A stretch of 64,000 bases of DNA, taken from positions 36,419 to 100,418 of the forward strand of contig CAYNJC010000015.1 in NCBI GenBank assembly GCA_964397565.1, read 5' to 3'. The notes beneath the pieces are model-generated. The model did no database searches. It was not told the origin of the DNA and saw only the letters and a program-made list of their open reading frames with translations. Source of the DNA: JAPLST01 sp964397565 (GTDB lineage: Bacteria > Auribacterota > UBA3054 > JAPLST01). Positions 13,652 to 22,600 of the stretch are shown piece by piece. The position numbers and the translations under genes are program-made. Position 1 is the stretch's first letter. Each line of letters begins with the position of its first letter.

Positions 13652-16423
13652 ATGAAGCACTGTGTCCTCCTCATCTGCGGTCTGTTCAGCGTGTTCATGG
13701 CGTCCTCCGCGGCCCGTGCGGCTACCAGCATCGCCACTGCGCGCGCCGCCGGCCCCAACGTCTTTGCCGACATCGGGCCGGTTGTCGTGTCCGAAACCAA
13801 CGATCTGACCGGCGCGGGCTATTCTTTCTGTGTCCAAGACAGTTCCGGTGGCGCCACTTTGTATTGGCCGACGGCACTCATGCAAACGGCCCGGCAGGCC
13901 ATTGCCAGCAACAGCTTGCGCCCCGGCAGTATTGTCACCGTGCAGGGCTCAAACTCCTGGTACAGTGGTCTGTACGAAATCAGTTACATCAGCGCGGTGA
14001 TCTCCAACGGTGTCGGTCCTGCGCTAGTCCCGATTGACATTGACATCACCGATGTGCAGAACGGCGCGCCCACGGGCGAAATCTGCGAGAGCATGCTGGT
14101 GCGCATCAGTGGCGTGACCTTTGCCAACGCGGGCAACCCGTTCGTCGCAGCCGTCAACCAGACTATCTCAAAAAACAGTATGACCGCCATCGTCCGTGTC
14201 CAAGACGCCGGCGATCCACTGGTTGGCACGATTATCCCTGCCGGCGCCTGCAACATCCAAGCTATTCTTTCGCAGTTTACCAGCTCCGGCCAGTCTGCCA
14301 CCAATGGCTATCAACTATTGCCAGTGGTGATAGAAGCAACTTACGCCCCGTTTGTGGACATCACCAACGCGCCGGTGACGGTGACGTATGATGTGACAAG
14401 TTATGCCGTGGCCGGAACCAACACGCTAGATATTGTTGGTGGGATGTGGGTATCAAATGCCACTGCTGGCGGGGCGGCGATTAGTTTCAGCCGCAACGGG
14501 CTGGCGTTCATAGCTGCGTCGGTTGGCCTGGGGGTTGGAACGAATACCATCCGCGTCTACGGCACAAACCTATATGGCGTCATAGAGGACGATAGCGTAG
14601 TCATCGCGCGCGACGGGATCGGGACCAGGACGCCATTTGTGGATGTGACCAACGCCGATGCATGGGTGACCTACGATACTCTCAGCACGGCCATTGGCGG
14701 ATCGAACAACATTAGCGTTGTGGGGCTGTGGTGGTCAAACAGTTTGACCAGTAGCGGCGGAACATGTTCGCCCGGCAGCCCATGGTGGACGATCAATGAT
14801 ATCACACTCAACGTGGGCGCGAACGTTATCACGGTTTACGGCACGAACACCGTGGATATGGCAACCAACGACAGCGTGATGATCAATGAAATCATGTACA
14901 ACCCGCCCGAAGTCGGCGTTGATTTGACGGAATACATCGAGGTGTACAATTCGGGCAGCACGCCGGTTGATCTACTGAACTACTATTTCAGCGCCGGCAT
15001 TGCTTACACTCAGACGACATCCTACGTGCTGGAGCCGGGTGCCTATGGTGTCTTTGCTGTGTTTGCCACCAATTTGCAGGCCTATAATCCGACCACCACC
15101 AACATCATCGGCGAATTCACGACCAACAACTTCAATAGCCTGAGCAATAGCGGCGAGACGATCACGCTGCGCAACAGCCTTGGCCAGATTGCTGATACGG
15201 TGCTCTATGGTGTGGCCGCGCCGTGGCCGACCGGCCCCAATGGCGGCGGCCCTTCGCTTGAATTGACCGATCCACTGCTGGACAACAATCAGGCGGTCTC
15301 GTGGGCTGCAAGCGTCAATGGCCCACCGAGCGGCACGCCCGGCTATGCCAACTCGACCTTGAATGCGGTCTACGGCACCAACGGTTTGAACGCGACAGCC
15401 AGTGACAGCATTACAGTTACGCGCGGTGGTATCGGCACCGGCGTGCCGTATGTGGAGATCACCAATGTGACACCGCCAGTGCTCAGCTACGATGTGACCA
15501 GTTACACCCTCGGCATCACTAATAATATGCATGTCGTGGGTACGCGCCGCTGGGTGAACGCGCTCACAAGCCAAAATGGCGTGCTGGTGAACAACCAAGC
15601 TACAATTCCGCTGGGTGTTGGTGCGAACCTGATTACCGTAACCGGCACGAATGAGTGGAACATTTCCGCCAATGACAACATTACGATAACCCGTGGCGGC
15701 ATTGGTACGGGCGCACCGTATGTGGACATCACCAACGCCACGCCACGCGTAGTCGGCTATGCCAGTACCACCGCCACGGTTGGCGGCACCAACAACGAAA
15801 ATGTGGTCGGCGTAATCAGATGGCAGAATCTCACGGGCGGCACCGCCGGCGACACAACCCGCGTTGGCGATGCTTGGACGGCACTCATCACCGGTTTGCT
15901 GCACGGCGACAACACCGTGCAGGTCATCGGTACGAATTTGCTGACGCAGGAGAGCAGTGACGGCATTGTGGTACATCGCAAGACGGCAGCGGAAGCCATG
16001 CCGCAAATCGCCAGCAACGCGCTGATCTTCCCGTCACCCGGAGCGGTGCTGTCTGCGCCGATGCCCACCAACATCATTTGGTGGGTGAATGGCATTACCG
16101 ATGATGAAGATGGCACTAACGTCACGATAAACTGCATCAGTGTGCATGTCTCCAATACAGTCGCGCAGGTGGCCGTGGTGACTAACACTATTGACAACTG
16201 GGCCGGGTTGTGCAGCTGGCTGGTACCCGAGTCTTTGGCTGGCGGCGGCACGACGTATGTTGTGCGTTTTGAGGTGACTGACAGCAGTGGCTTGACGAAC
16301 AGCATGATATTCAACGGCAACGCTTTCATGGTTGTGCCGGAAGGGGCGAGCGCCACGCTGGCGGCGCTGGTACTGGCGAGTATGGCCGCGCGCAAACGAC
16401 AAAGACAGAGGCGAACATCCTAA
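13652..16423 (+). CDS. Secreted multi-domain protein with Ig-like repeats and an inserted lamin-tail domain
   Basis: Tandem ATGs occur at 13649 and 13652; AGGA at 13643-13646 fits the second better. The 923-residue product has a signal peptide (CVLLICGLFSVFMASSAARA), an N-terminal OB-like/DUF5689-type region to about residue 230, then repeats of about 85-100 residues with the recurring phrases PYVDITNA, YDVTSYTLG and GIGTGAPYV. In the middle (about 413-565) a lamin-tail domain is recognisable from INEIMYNPP, EYIEVYNSGSTPVDL and the GTPGYAN ending. The C-terminus VVPEGASATLAALVLASMAA followed by RKRQRQRR resembles a PEP-CTERM signal with PEG in place of PEP. Likely a surface or matrix protein. 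It is followed closely by the second SUMF1 gene, probably as one transcription unit. Confidence 0.75.
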   Translation: MKHCVLLICGLFSVFMASSAARAATSIATARAAGPNVFADIGPVVVSETNDLTGAGYSFCVQDSSGGATLYWPTALMQTARQAIASNSLRPGSIVTVQGSNSWYSGLYEISYISAVISNGVGPALVPIDIDITDVQNGAPTGEICESMLVRISGVTFANAGNPFVAAVNQTISKNSMTAIVRVQDAGDPLVGTIIPAGACNIQAILSQFTSSGQSATNGYQLLPVVIEATYAPFVDITNAPVTVTYDVTSYAVAGTNTLDIVGGMWVSNATAGGAAISFSRNGLAFIAASVGLGVGTNTIRVYGTNLYGVIEDDSVVIARDGIGTRTPFVDVTNADAWVTYDTLSTAIGGSNNISVVGLWWSNSLTSSGGTCSPGSPWWTINDITLNVGANVITVYGTNTVDMATNDSVMINEIMYNPPEVGVDLTEYIEVYNSGSTPVDLLNYYFSAGIAYTQTTSYVLEPGAYGVFAVFATNLQAYNPTTTNIIGEFTTNNFNSLSNSGETITLRNSLGQIADTVLYGVAAPWPTGPNGGGPSLELTDPLLDNNQAVSWAASVNGPPSGTPGYANSTLNAVYGTNGLNATASDSITVTRGGIGTGVPYVEITNVTPPVLSYDVTSYTLGITNNMHVVGTRRWVNALTSQNGVLVNNQATIPLGVGANLITVTGTNEWNISANDNITITRGGIGTGAPYVDITNATPRVVGYASTTATVGGTNNENVVGVIRWQNLTGGTAGDTTRVGDAWTALITGLLHGDNTVQVIGTNLLTQESSDGIVVHRKTAAEAMPQIASNALIFPSPGAVLSAPMPTNIIWWVNGITDDEDGTNVTINCISVHVSNTVAQVAVVTNTIDNWAGLCSWLVPESLAGGGTTYVVRFEVTDSSGLTNSMIFNGNAFMVVPEGASATLAALVLASMAARKRQRQRRTS

Positions 16424-16448
16424 TTGTATCTTTCTAACGCGTATCGTC

Positions 16449-17651
16449 ATGCAAAGGTATATAAGCATTGCTCTTGTGGTGCTGACAGCATTGGTGGCGG
16501 AGGCAGGCCAGGTAACTGTGACAAGTGTCATGGCTGTCCAGCGGCCAGACGAACCAATTGTTGACATTTCCTATGACTTGCTCAATCCGAGCGGCGGCGT
16601 GTATACGGTCTTGCTGTATGCATCCACAAATTCCGGCGCGACGTATTCATTGAACTGCACGCATTTCAGCGGCGATGTTGGTGCGGGTGTGACCACCGGC
16701 ACACTCAAGCAAGTCGTCTGGTCTGCGGCGGGCGATTTTCCGTTCACCATTACCAGCCAAGCCCATGTGCGCGTGACGGCAACCGAAACGATAGTCGCCA
16801 CCAATGACATGGCGCTGATCCCGGCCGGCGCGTTCGTCATGGGCAACTGCATGGATGCCTTCGAGGGCTATTCCATTGAACTGCCGGTGCATACGGTCAT
16901 GGTCAGCGCGTTTTACATGAATAGATATCTGGTGACGTCGCAACAGTGGTTTGAGGTGCGCAATTGGGCGATTGCGAATGGCTACACATTTGACCATGCC
17001 GGCAGCGGCAAAGCGGCGGATCATCCGGCGCAGACCATAAATTGGTACGATTGCGTCAAATGGTGCAATGCGCGCAGTGAGAAAGAAGGCCTGACACCGT
17101 GCTATTATACCAATGCGGCCCAGACCCTGGTGTACCGCGGCGGGTCAGAGAATCTGTCGAACGAATGGGTGAAATGGACTGCCAACGGCTATCGCCTGCC
17201 GACCGAGGCGGAATGGGAGAAAGCGGCGCGGGGTGGATTGAATGGCCGACGGTTTTCATGGAATGACTTGAATATCACGCACACCAACGCCAATTACATT
17301 AGCAATGCCATCTACAGTTATGACACAAGTGCCACGCGCGGTTTTCATCCGACCTTTGTAGCGGGCGATATGCCCTACACCAGTCCGGTCGGGTATTTCG
17401 CGCCGAACGGCTATGGGCTGTATGACATGACAGGGAATGTGTATGAATGGTGCTGGGACCGGTATTCAGGTTTGTATTACTCGATTTCACCGGCGAATGA
17501 TCCGTGCGGGCCTGCTTCTGGCGCGTCTCGCGTGCTGCGCGGCGGCTATTGGTACGACGGCGCAAGCGTCTGTCGCGTCGCGAGTCGCCACTACGACGCC
17601 CGGAGCTACTCGTCCTACTACTATGGTTTCCGCTGTGTTCGGGGGCAGTAG
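16449..17651 (+). CDS. Secreted SUMF1/FGE-fold protein with a DGR-type variable C-terminus (paralogue 2)
   Basis: ATG 16449 begins a clear signal peptide (MQRYISIALVVLTALVAEA), 25 bases after the preceding stop; no strong ribosome site is visible. The 400-residue product matches the gene at 11658 through its whole length: N-terminal ISYDL sandwich domain, MALIPAGAFVMGN, YRLPTEAEWEKAARGG, GLYDMTGNVYEWCWDRY and the end RVLRGGYW...CRVASRH...GFRCVRGQ. Outside the last 100 bases the two genes differ mainly at third codon positions; inside it they differ at first and second positions of NNY codons, the reverse pattern. Catalytic FGE cysteines are absent. Role as for paralogue 1: a diversified surface or secreted binding protein. 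Confidence 0.8.
   Translation: MQRYISIALVVLTALVAEAGQVTVTSVMAVQRPDEPIVDISYDLLNPSGGVYTVLLYASTNSGATYSLNCTHFSGDVGAGVTTGTLKQVVWSAAGDFPFTITSQAHVRVTATETIVATNDMALIPAGAFVMGNCMDAFEGYSIELPVHTVMVSAFYMNRYLVTSQQWFEVRNWAIANGYTFDHAGSGKAADHPAQTINWYDCVKWCNARSEKEGLTPCYYTNAAQTLVYRGGSENLSNEWVKWTANGYRLPTEAEWEKAARGGLNGRRFSWNDLNITHTNANYISNAIYSYDTSATRGFHPTFVAGDMPYTSPVGYFAPNGYGLYDMTGNVYEWCWDRYSGLYYSISPANDPCGPASGASRVLRGGYWYDGASVCRVASRHYDARSYSSYYYGFRCVRGQ
17529..17624 (+). repeat. Putative DGR variable region VR2
   Basis: Partner of VR1. Variable codons run TAT, TAC, GAC, GGC, AGC, GTC, AGT, CAC, TAC, GAC, GCC, AGC, TAC, TCC, TAC, TAC, TAT. Two further differences (GCA against GCG, CGG against CCG) also fit an adenine in the template. 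After this segment silent third-base differences reappear. Confidence 0.65.
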
Positions 17652-17716
17652 GAAACGCAGAATGCTGAAGGCTGAACGCAAAAGTGGCGTCTGCCGGTGA
17701 TAGATGAACATCTGAA

Positions 17717-17740
17717 AAGGCGGTCTTTCGGGACCGCCTT
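17717..17740. terminator. Hairpin terminator (copy 3)
   Basis: AAGGCGGTC (17717-17725) pairs with GACCGCCTT (17732-17740). It follows the second SUMF1 gene and precedes the decayed annealing-gene end in the same arrangement as copy 1 before the intact gene at 9130. Confidence 0.7.
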
Positions 17741-17747
17741 CTTCATT

Positions 17748-17900
17748 CACGCCGCCTTATCCGACTGCTGCTGGCCTTGCGCAATCGTCTCGCGCAATTC
17801 CTTCTCCAGCTTGGTGAGGCCAGCATCGCGTACACCTTATCTAAGTCGGATAGCCCTCTGTGAGCGCCGCATTTGTTAAGTACTCAATTGACAGGCAAGA
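17748..17900 (-). pseudogene. Decayed 3' end of a second annealing-type gene
   Basis: Minus-strand translation of 17748-17837 gives GVRDAGLTKLEKELRETIAQ followed by GQQQSDKAA and stop, nearly identical to the end of the protein encoded at 9130-9711. Similarity continues at the DNA level to about 17900 (for example ACTCAATTGACAGGCAAG) but the frame is broken. Only the last quarter of the gene remains, showing that the annealing gene and its terminator were once duplicated here. Confidence 0.7.
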
Positions 17901-18201
17901 TTAGGTGCGGCAAAACACATACAACGGCGGGAACAGACGATTGGGTGCTTGTGTACTCGCAACCGGTGAGTGATCGTCAAGCGGCGCGCGTATTGGAGAA
18001 GGCGATCAAAGCACGTGGTGCACGGCGTTTTCTGGAAAGCTGCAACGCAGCACCTGCGGTAGCATCCTAAAGCGACATGGCGTAGTTGCTGGACGCTTGT
18101 CCCACACGGCGGGGTCGTCGGCATCGCCACGCAGCTGCGTGGTAAAAATCCGGCTTGCCCCGCCACCGGCGGGATCGCCCGCTCCACTTTCACAACACAG
18201 T

Positions 18202-18352
18202 GAAACACCAGTAAATACAGGCACTCCGGCGCGACAGCCTGCGCCACTTCTCTTCCTGAAACAGGCGAAACACCAATGAATACTGGACATATTTCTCAAT
18301 ATGCAGTTTTCATCACCCCCTGAAACAGGCAACACATTAGTAAATACAGGCG
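18202..18352. repeat. Three diverged direct repeats at about 64-bp spacing
   Basis: Related units GAAACACCAGTAAATACAGG (18202-18221), GAAACACCAATGAATACTGG (18267-18286) and ACACATTAGTAAATACAGG (18332-18350); the second and third are preceded by CTGAAACAGGC. The stretch from 17900 to 18448 holds no supported gene. Confidence 0.5.
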
Positions 18353-18448
18353 GCGAGAATGTTATGCCATTTACGTAGTTTCAGCACTGGGATGATCCCG
18401 AAAACGAAATCGGTGCCCAGTGGGGGCAATCCGCAAGGATGCCCCGCC

Positions 18449-18670
18449 TTATGATCGCTGCTGTGGCGGTTCGTTGGACGCTGCCTTGACAGCATCGAAG
18501 GCAGCCTTTCTGGTCTGCGCTTCACCGTTGCACACGATCAGGGCGGCGATGGCTCCCGGTACCCAGCCGGCCAACGTGAGGAGCGTCACAAGTATGATGG
18601 TTCCGCAGCCCTTATCCAGCACAGCGAGGGGTGGCAAAATAATGCAGAGCAAGACGCGGCCACAGCTCAT
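18449..18670 (-). CDS. Pmp3/YqaE family small membrane protein
   Basis: ATG 18670 is preceded by GGAGG. The 73-residue protein has the family pattern: a first membrane helix with LCIILPPLAVLDKGCG, then a second helix TLLTLAGWVPGAIAALIV. Pmp3/YqaE proteins are about 50-60 residues, span the membrane twice and are linked to salt or membrane stress in several organisms. The polar tail (about 20 residues) is longer than usual. It stands alone. Confidence 0.85.
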   Translation of the reverse strand: MSCGRVLLCIILPPLAVLDKGCGTIILVTLLTLAGWVPGAIAALIVCNGEAQTRKAAFDAVKAASNEPPQQRS

Positions 18671-18831
18671 TTGACCTCCAAGTGCATCAGTTTCATGCGA
18701 GTATTCTACCAGTTCCGGCCCACACTGTCAAAATTGATGCCAGCCTGCCGTTGTGTGGTATTGTCTCGATGCATCATGTACTTGATTGCTCCACTCGACT
18801 GCGGCAATCGCGCGGGTTGCTATAATACGCC

Positions 18832-19290
18832 ATGAATGTGACCAAGATCATATCCGGCGGGCAGACCGGCGTGGACCGTGCAGCTTTGGATGTTGCCCTC
18901 GAACTCGGCATTCCGTGCGGTGGGTGGTGTCCCAAGGATCGTCTGGCCGAGGACGGCAGAATCCCCGACAAGTACCCACTCAAGGAGACTACATCGAAGA
19001 TGGCAGCGGTCAGAACTGAAAAAAACGTGTTCGAGGCTGATGCCACACTCGTTCTGACCATCGGCGAACCATCGGGTGGTACGAGGCAAACTATTGAGTG
19101 CGCCAAAGAACACGGGAAGCCACACTTGATGATTGACCTGGGCGTGACCGACACCAAGACCGTGACCAAGGTAAAGAAATGGATTACGAGCAACGGCATC
19201 GCAACACTGAACGTAGCCGGTCCGAGAGAAAGTCAACAGTGGGGAATCTACGAGAAGGCGTTGAAGCTTCTGCAGCAGCTGGCTGGGTGA
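18832..19290 (+). CDS. Circularly permuted YpsA-type SLOG protein (putative molybdenum carrier family)
   Basis: 152 residues starting MNVTKIISGGQTGVDRAALD; the SGGQTGVDRAALD loop, CGGWCPKDRLAEDG and GEPSGGTRQTIECA are hallmarks of the family (Pfam putative molybdenum carrier, cpYpsA). These are Rossmann-like SLOG-superfamily proteins thought to bind nucleotides or related ligands; some SLOG proteins sense nucleotide signals in defence and stress. Length is normal for the family. It lies alone, 318 bases before the helicase gene of the defence island; whether it belongs to that island is unclear. Confidence 0.85.
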   Translation: MNVTKIISGGQTGVDRAALDVALELGIPCGGWCPKDRLAEDGRIPDKYPLKETTSKMAAVRTEKNVFEADATLVLTIGEPSGGTRQTIECAKEHGKPHLMIDLGVTDTKTVTKVKKWITSNGIATLNVAGPRESQQWGIYEKALKLLQQLAG

Positions 19291-19520
19291 ACAAATACTG
19301 AGATTTGAGCAACGTGCCGATGACAATCAGGTGGAAAAGACCTGCAACCGTACTTTGCATTGTTGCTCGCCTAACTGCCGGTTTCTCAGCGTGCACCGAG
19401 CCTCTGGGCTGCAATTGTTGCGCTGGTTTCCATTGAGAGCACGCCACAAGTGTCTTCTGCTGGCGACGACACCTTGTGCTTTGGAGCACTATGGAGTTAT
19501 ATCGTTGCTTTTCTCCTCAG

Positions 19521-19536
19521 CATATGGTACCATATG
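19521..19536. promoter_or_regulatory. Perfect 16-bp palindrome upstream of the helicase gene
   Basis: CATATGGTACCATATG is its own reverse complement and lies 73 bases before the chosen start at 19609. Restriction-modification loci are often controlled through such sites (C-protein or methylase binding), but no C-protein gene is seen here. Confidence 0.35.
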
Positions 19537-19608
19537 CCATACCTCCATGGCCAGATGCACAGATGTGCTGCCAGAGCCTTGGCTGTGACGGGCACTGTTC
19601 GTAACTTT

Positions 19609-22600
19609 ATGCCAACCGTAAGAGAGATTCTCGAGTCATGCCGCAGGGAGTTGCTCGACCTATCGACGCGCAACCGCCTTCTCTCTATGCCCATAAAGAG
19701 CAACTCGGCACGCATTATTCAGGTTGATGACGAGATTGGCGAGCAGATATATCGGCAGCTTGTCGCCGAGAAGAAAGCGATGACGTTCAAACCGGTTGGT
19801 GCTGGTGCGTCAATCGACGGTCTGCAACAGGAAATGACGCTCCCCAACCAACCGGGCAGCGTGGACTCCGCAACAGGTGCTTCCCTGCCGCAGCCAGATC
19901 AGGACGATGGAAACGACGAATCGGGGGTGCCAAGACGATACACCGACTCGCGTCTGCAGACCCGACTGACATCCGAGGGATTGCAACGCAGACTGCTCGG
20001 TCTGTACCAGGACGCACGCACGATGATCGAAGAGCAGGGCGTCAATATACTGTATCTCGCGTTAGGATCTCTCAAGTGGTATGAAGCGGAGCATGCCGAT
20101 TCCCCACGTTTCGCGCCGCTGATTCTAATCCCCGCCCAACTGGAACGCAAGAATGCCTCCGAGCGGTTCCACATCCGCTGGACAGAGGACGAAATACAAG
20201 AGAACATCTCACTGCGCGAGAAGCTGAATAAAGACTATCGTATCGAACTCCCGGAATTTCCTGATGGTGATGAACTGAGCCCGGATACATATTGCCGGAA
20301 CGTCGCCAGTACAGTTGCAGGGGCAAAGGGGTGGGAAGTGGACCCGAATGCAGCGGTACTCGGCTTTTTCTCGTTTGCCAAATTTCTCATGTACAGGGAT
20401 CTCGATCCCGAGAACTGGCCTGAACCCGGGAGATTAGTTGAGCACCATATCATATCTGGCTTACTGGTCAATGGGTTCCCTGCCGGGGAACCTACACTGG
20501 GTAACGATATCGATTTGGACGACGTCATCTCCGCAGACAAGCTGGACCATGTTGTGGATTCCGACAGCTCCCAGACCGCCGCAATCGAGATGGTGAGGAC
20601 GGGACGCAATCTAGTAATTCAAGGCCCCCCTGGCACAGGCAAGAGCCAGTCTATCACAAATATTATTTCAACTGCAGTTCTTGGCGGTAAGAAAGTACTG
20701 TTCGTGGCTGAGAAGCTTGCTGCCCTCCAAGTGGTGAAAAGACGCTTGGAAAAGGAAGGACTTGGTGACCTTTGCCTGGAGCTTCACAGCAACAAAGCAA
20801 ATAAACGGGCTGTAATCGAGGAAATTGGTCGCACCTGGAATCTGGGGCATCCGCAAGAACACGATATGGCCCAAGTCGCAGCCAGGCTGGAACAGTTGCG
20901 CACGGTTCTTAATACGCACGTCAGGGGACTGCACGAACGACAATCGCCAAGTGGATTGACGCCGTTTCAGATCATGGGACACCTTTCCAGGCTTGGAGAC
21001 AAAGATAACCAAGCGGCCAGTTTGCGGCTACATGGCGCAGAGGCATGGCAACGGGAGACGTTTCAAGAGTGCCGGCAGCTTATTCACGAAATCGCCCGTC
21101 GGATTTCCGAGGTCGGACTTCGTGCTAACCACCCCTGGCGCGGCATATGCTGTGAAACAGTTCTCAGAATAGACCTTGAGCCACTACGCGCTGACATAGA
21201 AGCTTTGAAGGCTGCCGCGTTGCACGTACAAAGGATTGCACAGGAGCTTTCCACAGCCGTGTTACTGCCGTCGCCTTCTTCCTTGGCCGACATCGAACAT
21301 CTGTTTGCTATTGCGCAGAATATTCTTTCGTCTCCCAAACTCGATATACAGAGCATAGGCCACACCATATGGAATGGTGACCTTGAGCCGCCGAGGGAAT
21401 TGATGAGGGCGGGCAGACGATTCTCGACGATTGCCGAAAACCAAGACTTCCGCGGGATGGATGGTGCATTGAAGCAGGATTTTCGGGTACATCGCGAGCA
21501 CATAGCGAAGCACGGAAGATCATGGATCAGATTGCTAAGGTCTGACTACCGGAACGCCATCTCGAAGTTGAAATCATCTCTCGCCACACCACTGCCCAGA
21601 CAGTTCGGCAAGCGCATGGATATCATGGACACTCTAATTGAGGGGCAAGCCATCCTGCGGGAGATTAATGCAAAGGACGGTGTGGGACGGTCGGCTTTCG
21701 GAAGCTACTGGCGGCAGCAACATTCAGACTGGAATCACCTGGAGAGTATTATTGACTGGGTTTCGCGCCTGACACAGTTCCATCTTCCGAGCAACTACCG
21801 CGAGTCGCTCGCCTCGATAGGTGACTTTGCAAAACTCACGCCGCTCGTTGGTGGCCTTCAGATAGCGCTTGTCGCTATTAAGGAGAACGCGGAGCGTGTA
21901 TTCCATGTGCTGCACCTGAACACTGCGACGGCGTTTGCTGTGGGAGAGACTGATGCGATTCCGTTGCCAGCGCTTGTTGCACGCTGTACGGACTGGTCAA
22001 CCCATATGGAGGAGCTTATTCGATGGAACAACTACTGCGCTCTTACTAGAAGAGCACAATCACTTGGCATTGACGAGATTGTCGATAAGCTTGAATGTGC
22101 CGACCTGTCCCCAAAAGATGCCTGTGATTGCTTTGACCGGGCATACTACGGTCAACTGGCACGGGATCTTGTCCAGCGCAAGCGTGATCTCTTCATGTTC
22201 GACGGCAGTAGTCACAGCCAAGTCGTCGAAGCATTCAAGGAAACCGACCGACAACGTCTCCTTCTGGCTAAATACCGCACGCTTGCTGCGCACAGTCGAA
22301 GTGTCCCTCCGATGGCTGCTGATTTTGGCGCGACAGGTATTCTGATGGGCGAAATGGCAAGAAGACGCGGGCATCGTCCGATTCGTCGGCTTCTAAGAGA
22401 CGCGGGATCTGTTGTGCAAGCAATTAAGCCGGTTTTCATGATGGGGCCTCTGTCTGTGGCACAATTCCTTGAACCCGGGGCGGTCGAGTTCGACCTGCTG
22501 GTGGTAGATGAGGCAAGTCAAGTTCAGCCAGTTGATGCGTTAGGAAGCATTGCCAGGTGCAAACAGATAGTGGTTGTTGGCGACAGCAAACAGCTTCCGC

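Noticed and set aside
11658..17651. Active formylglycine-generating enzymes
   Set aside because: The C-terminal segment lacks the cysteine pair of FGEs and instead shows DGR-type variation; no sulfatase gene is nearby.
18202..18352. CRISPR array
   Set aside because: Only three copies, poorly conserved, and no cas gene nearby.
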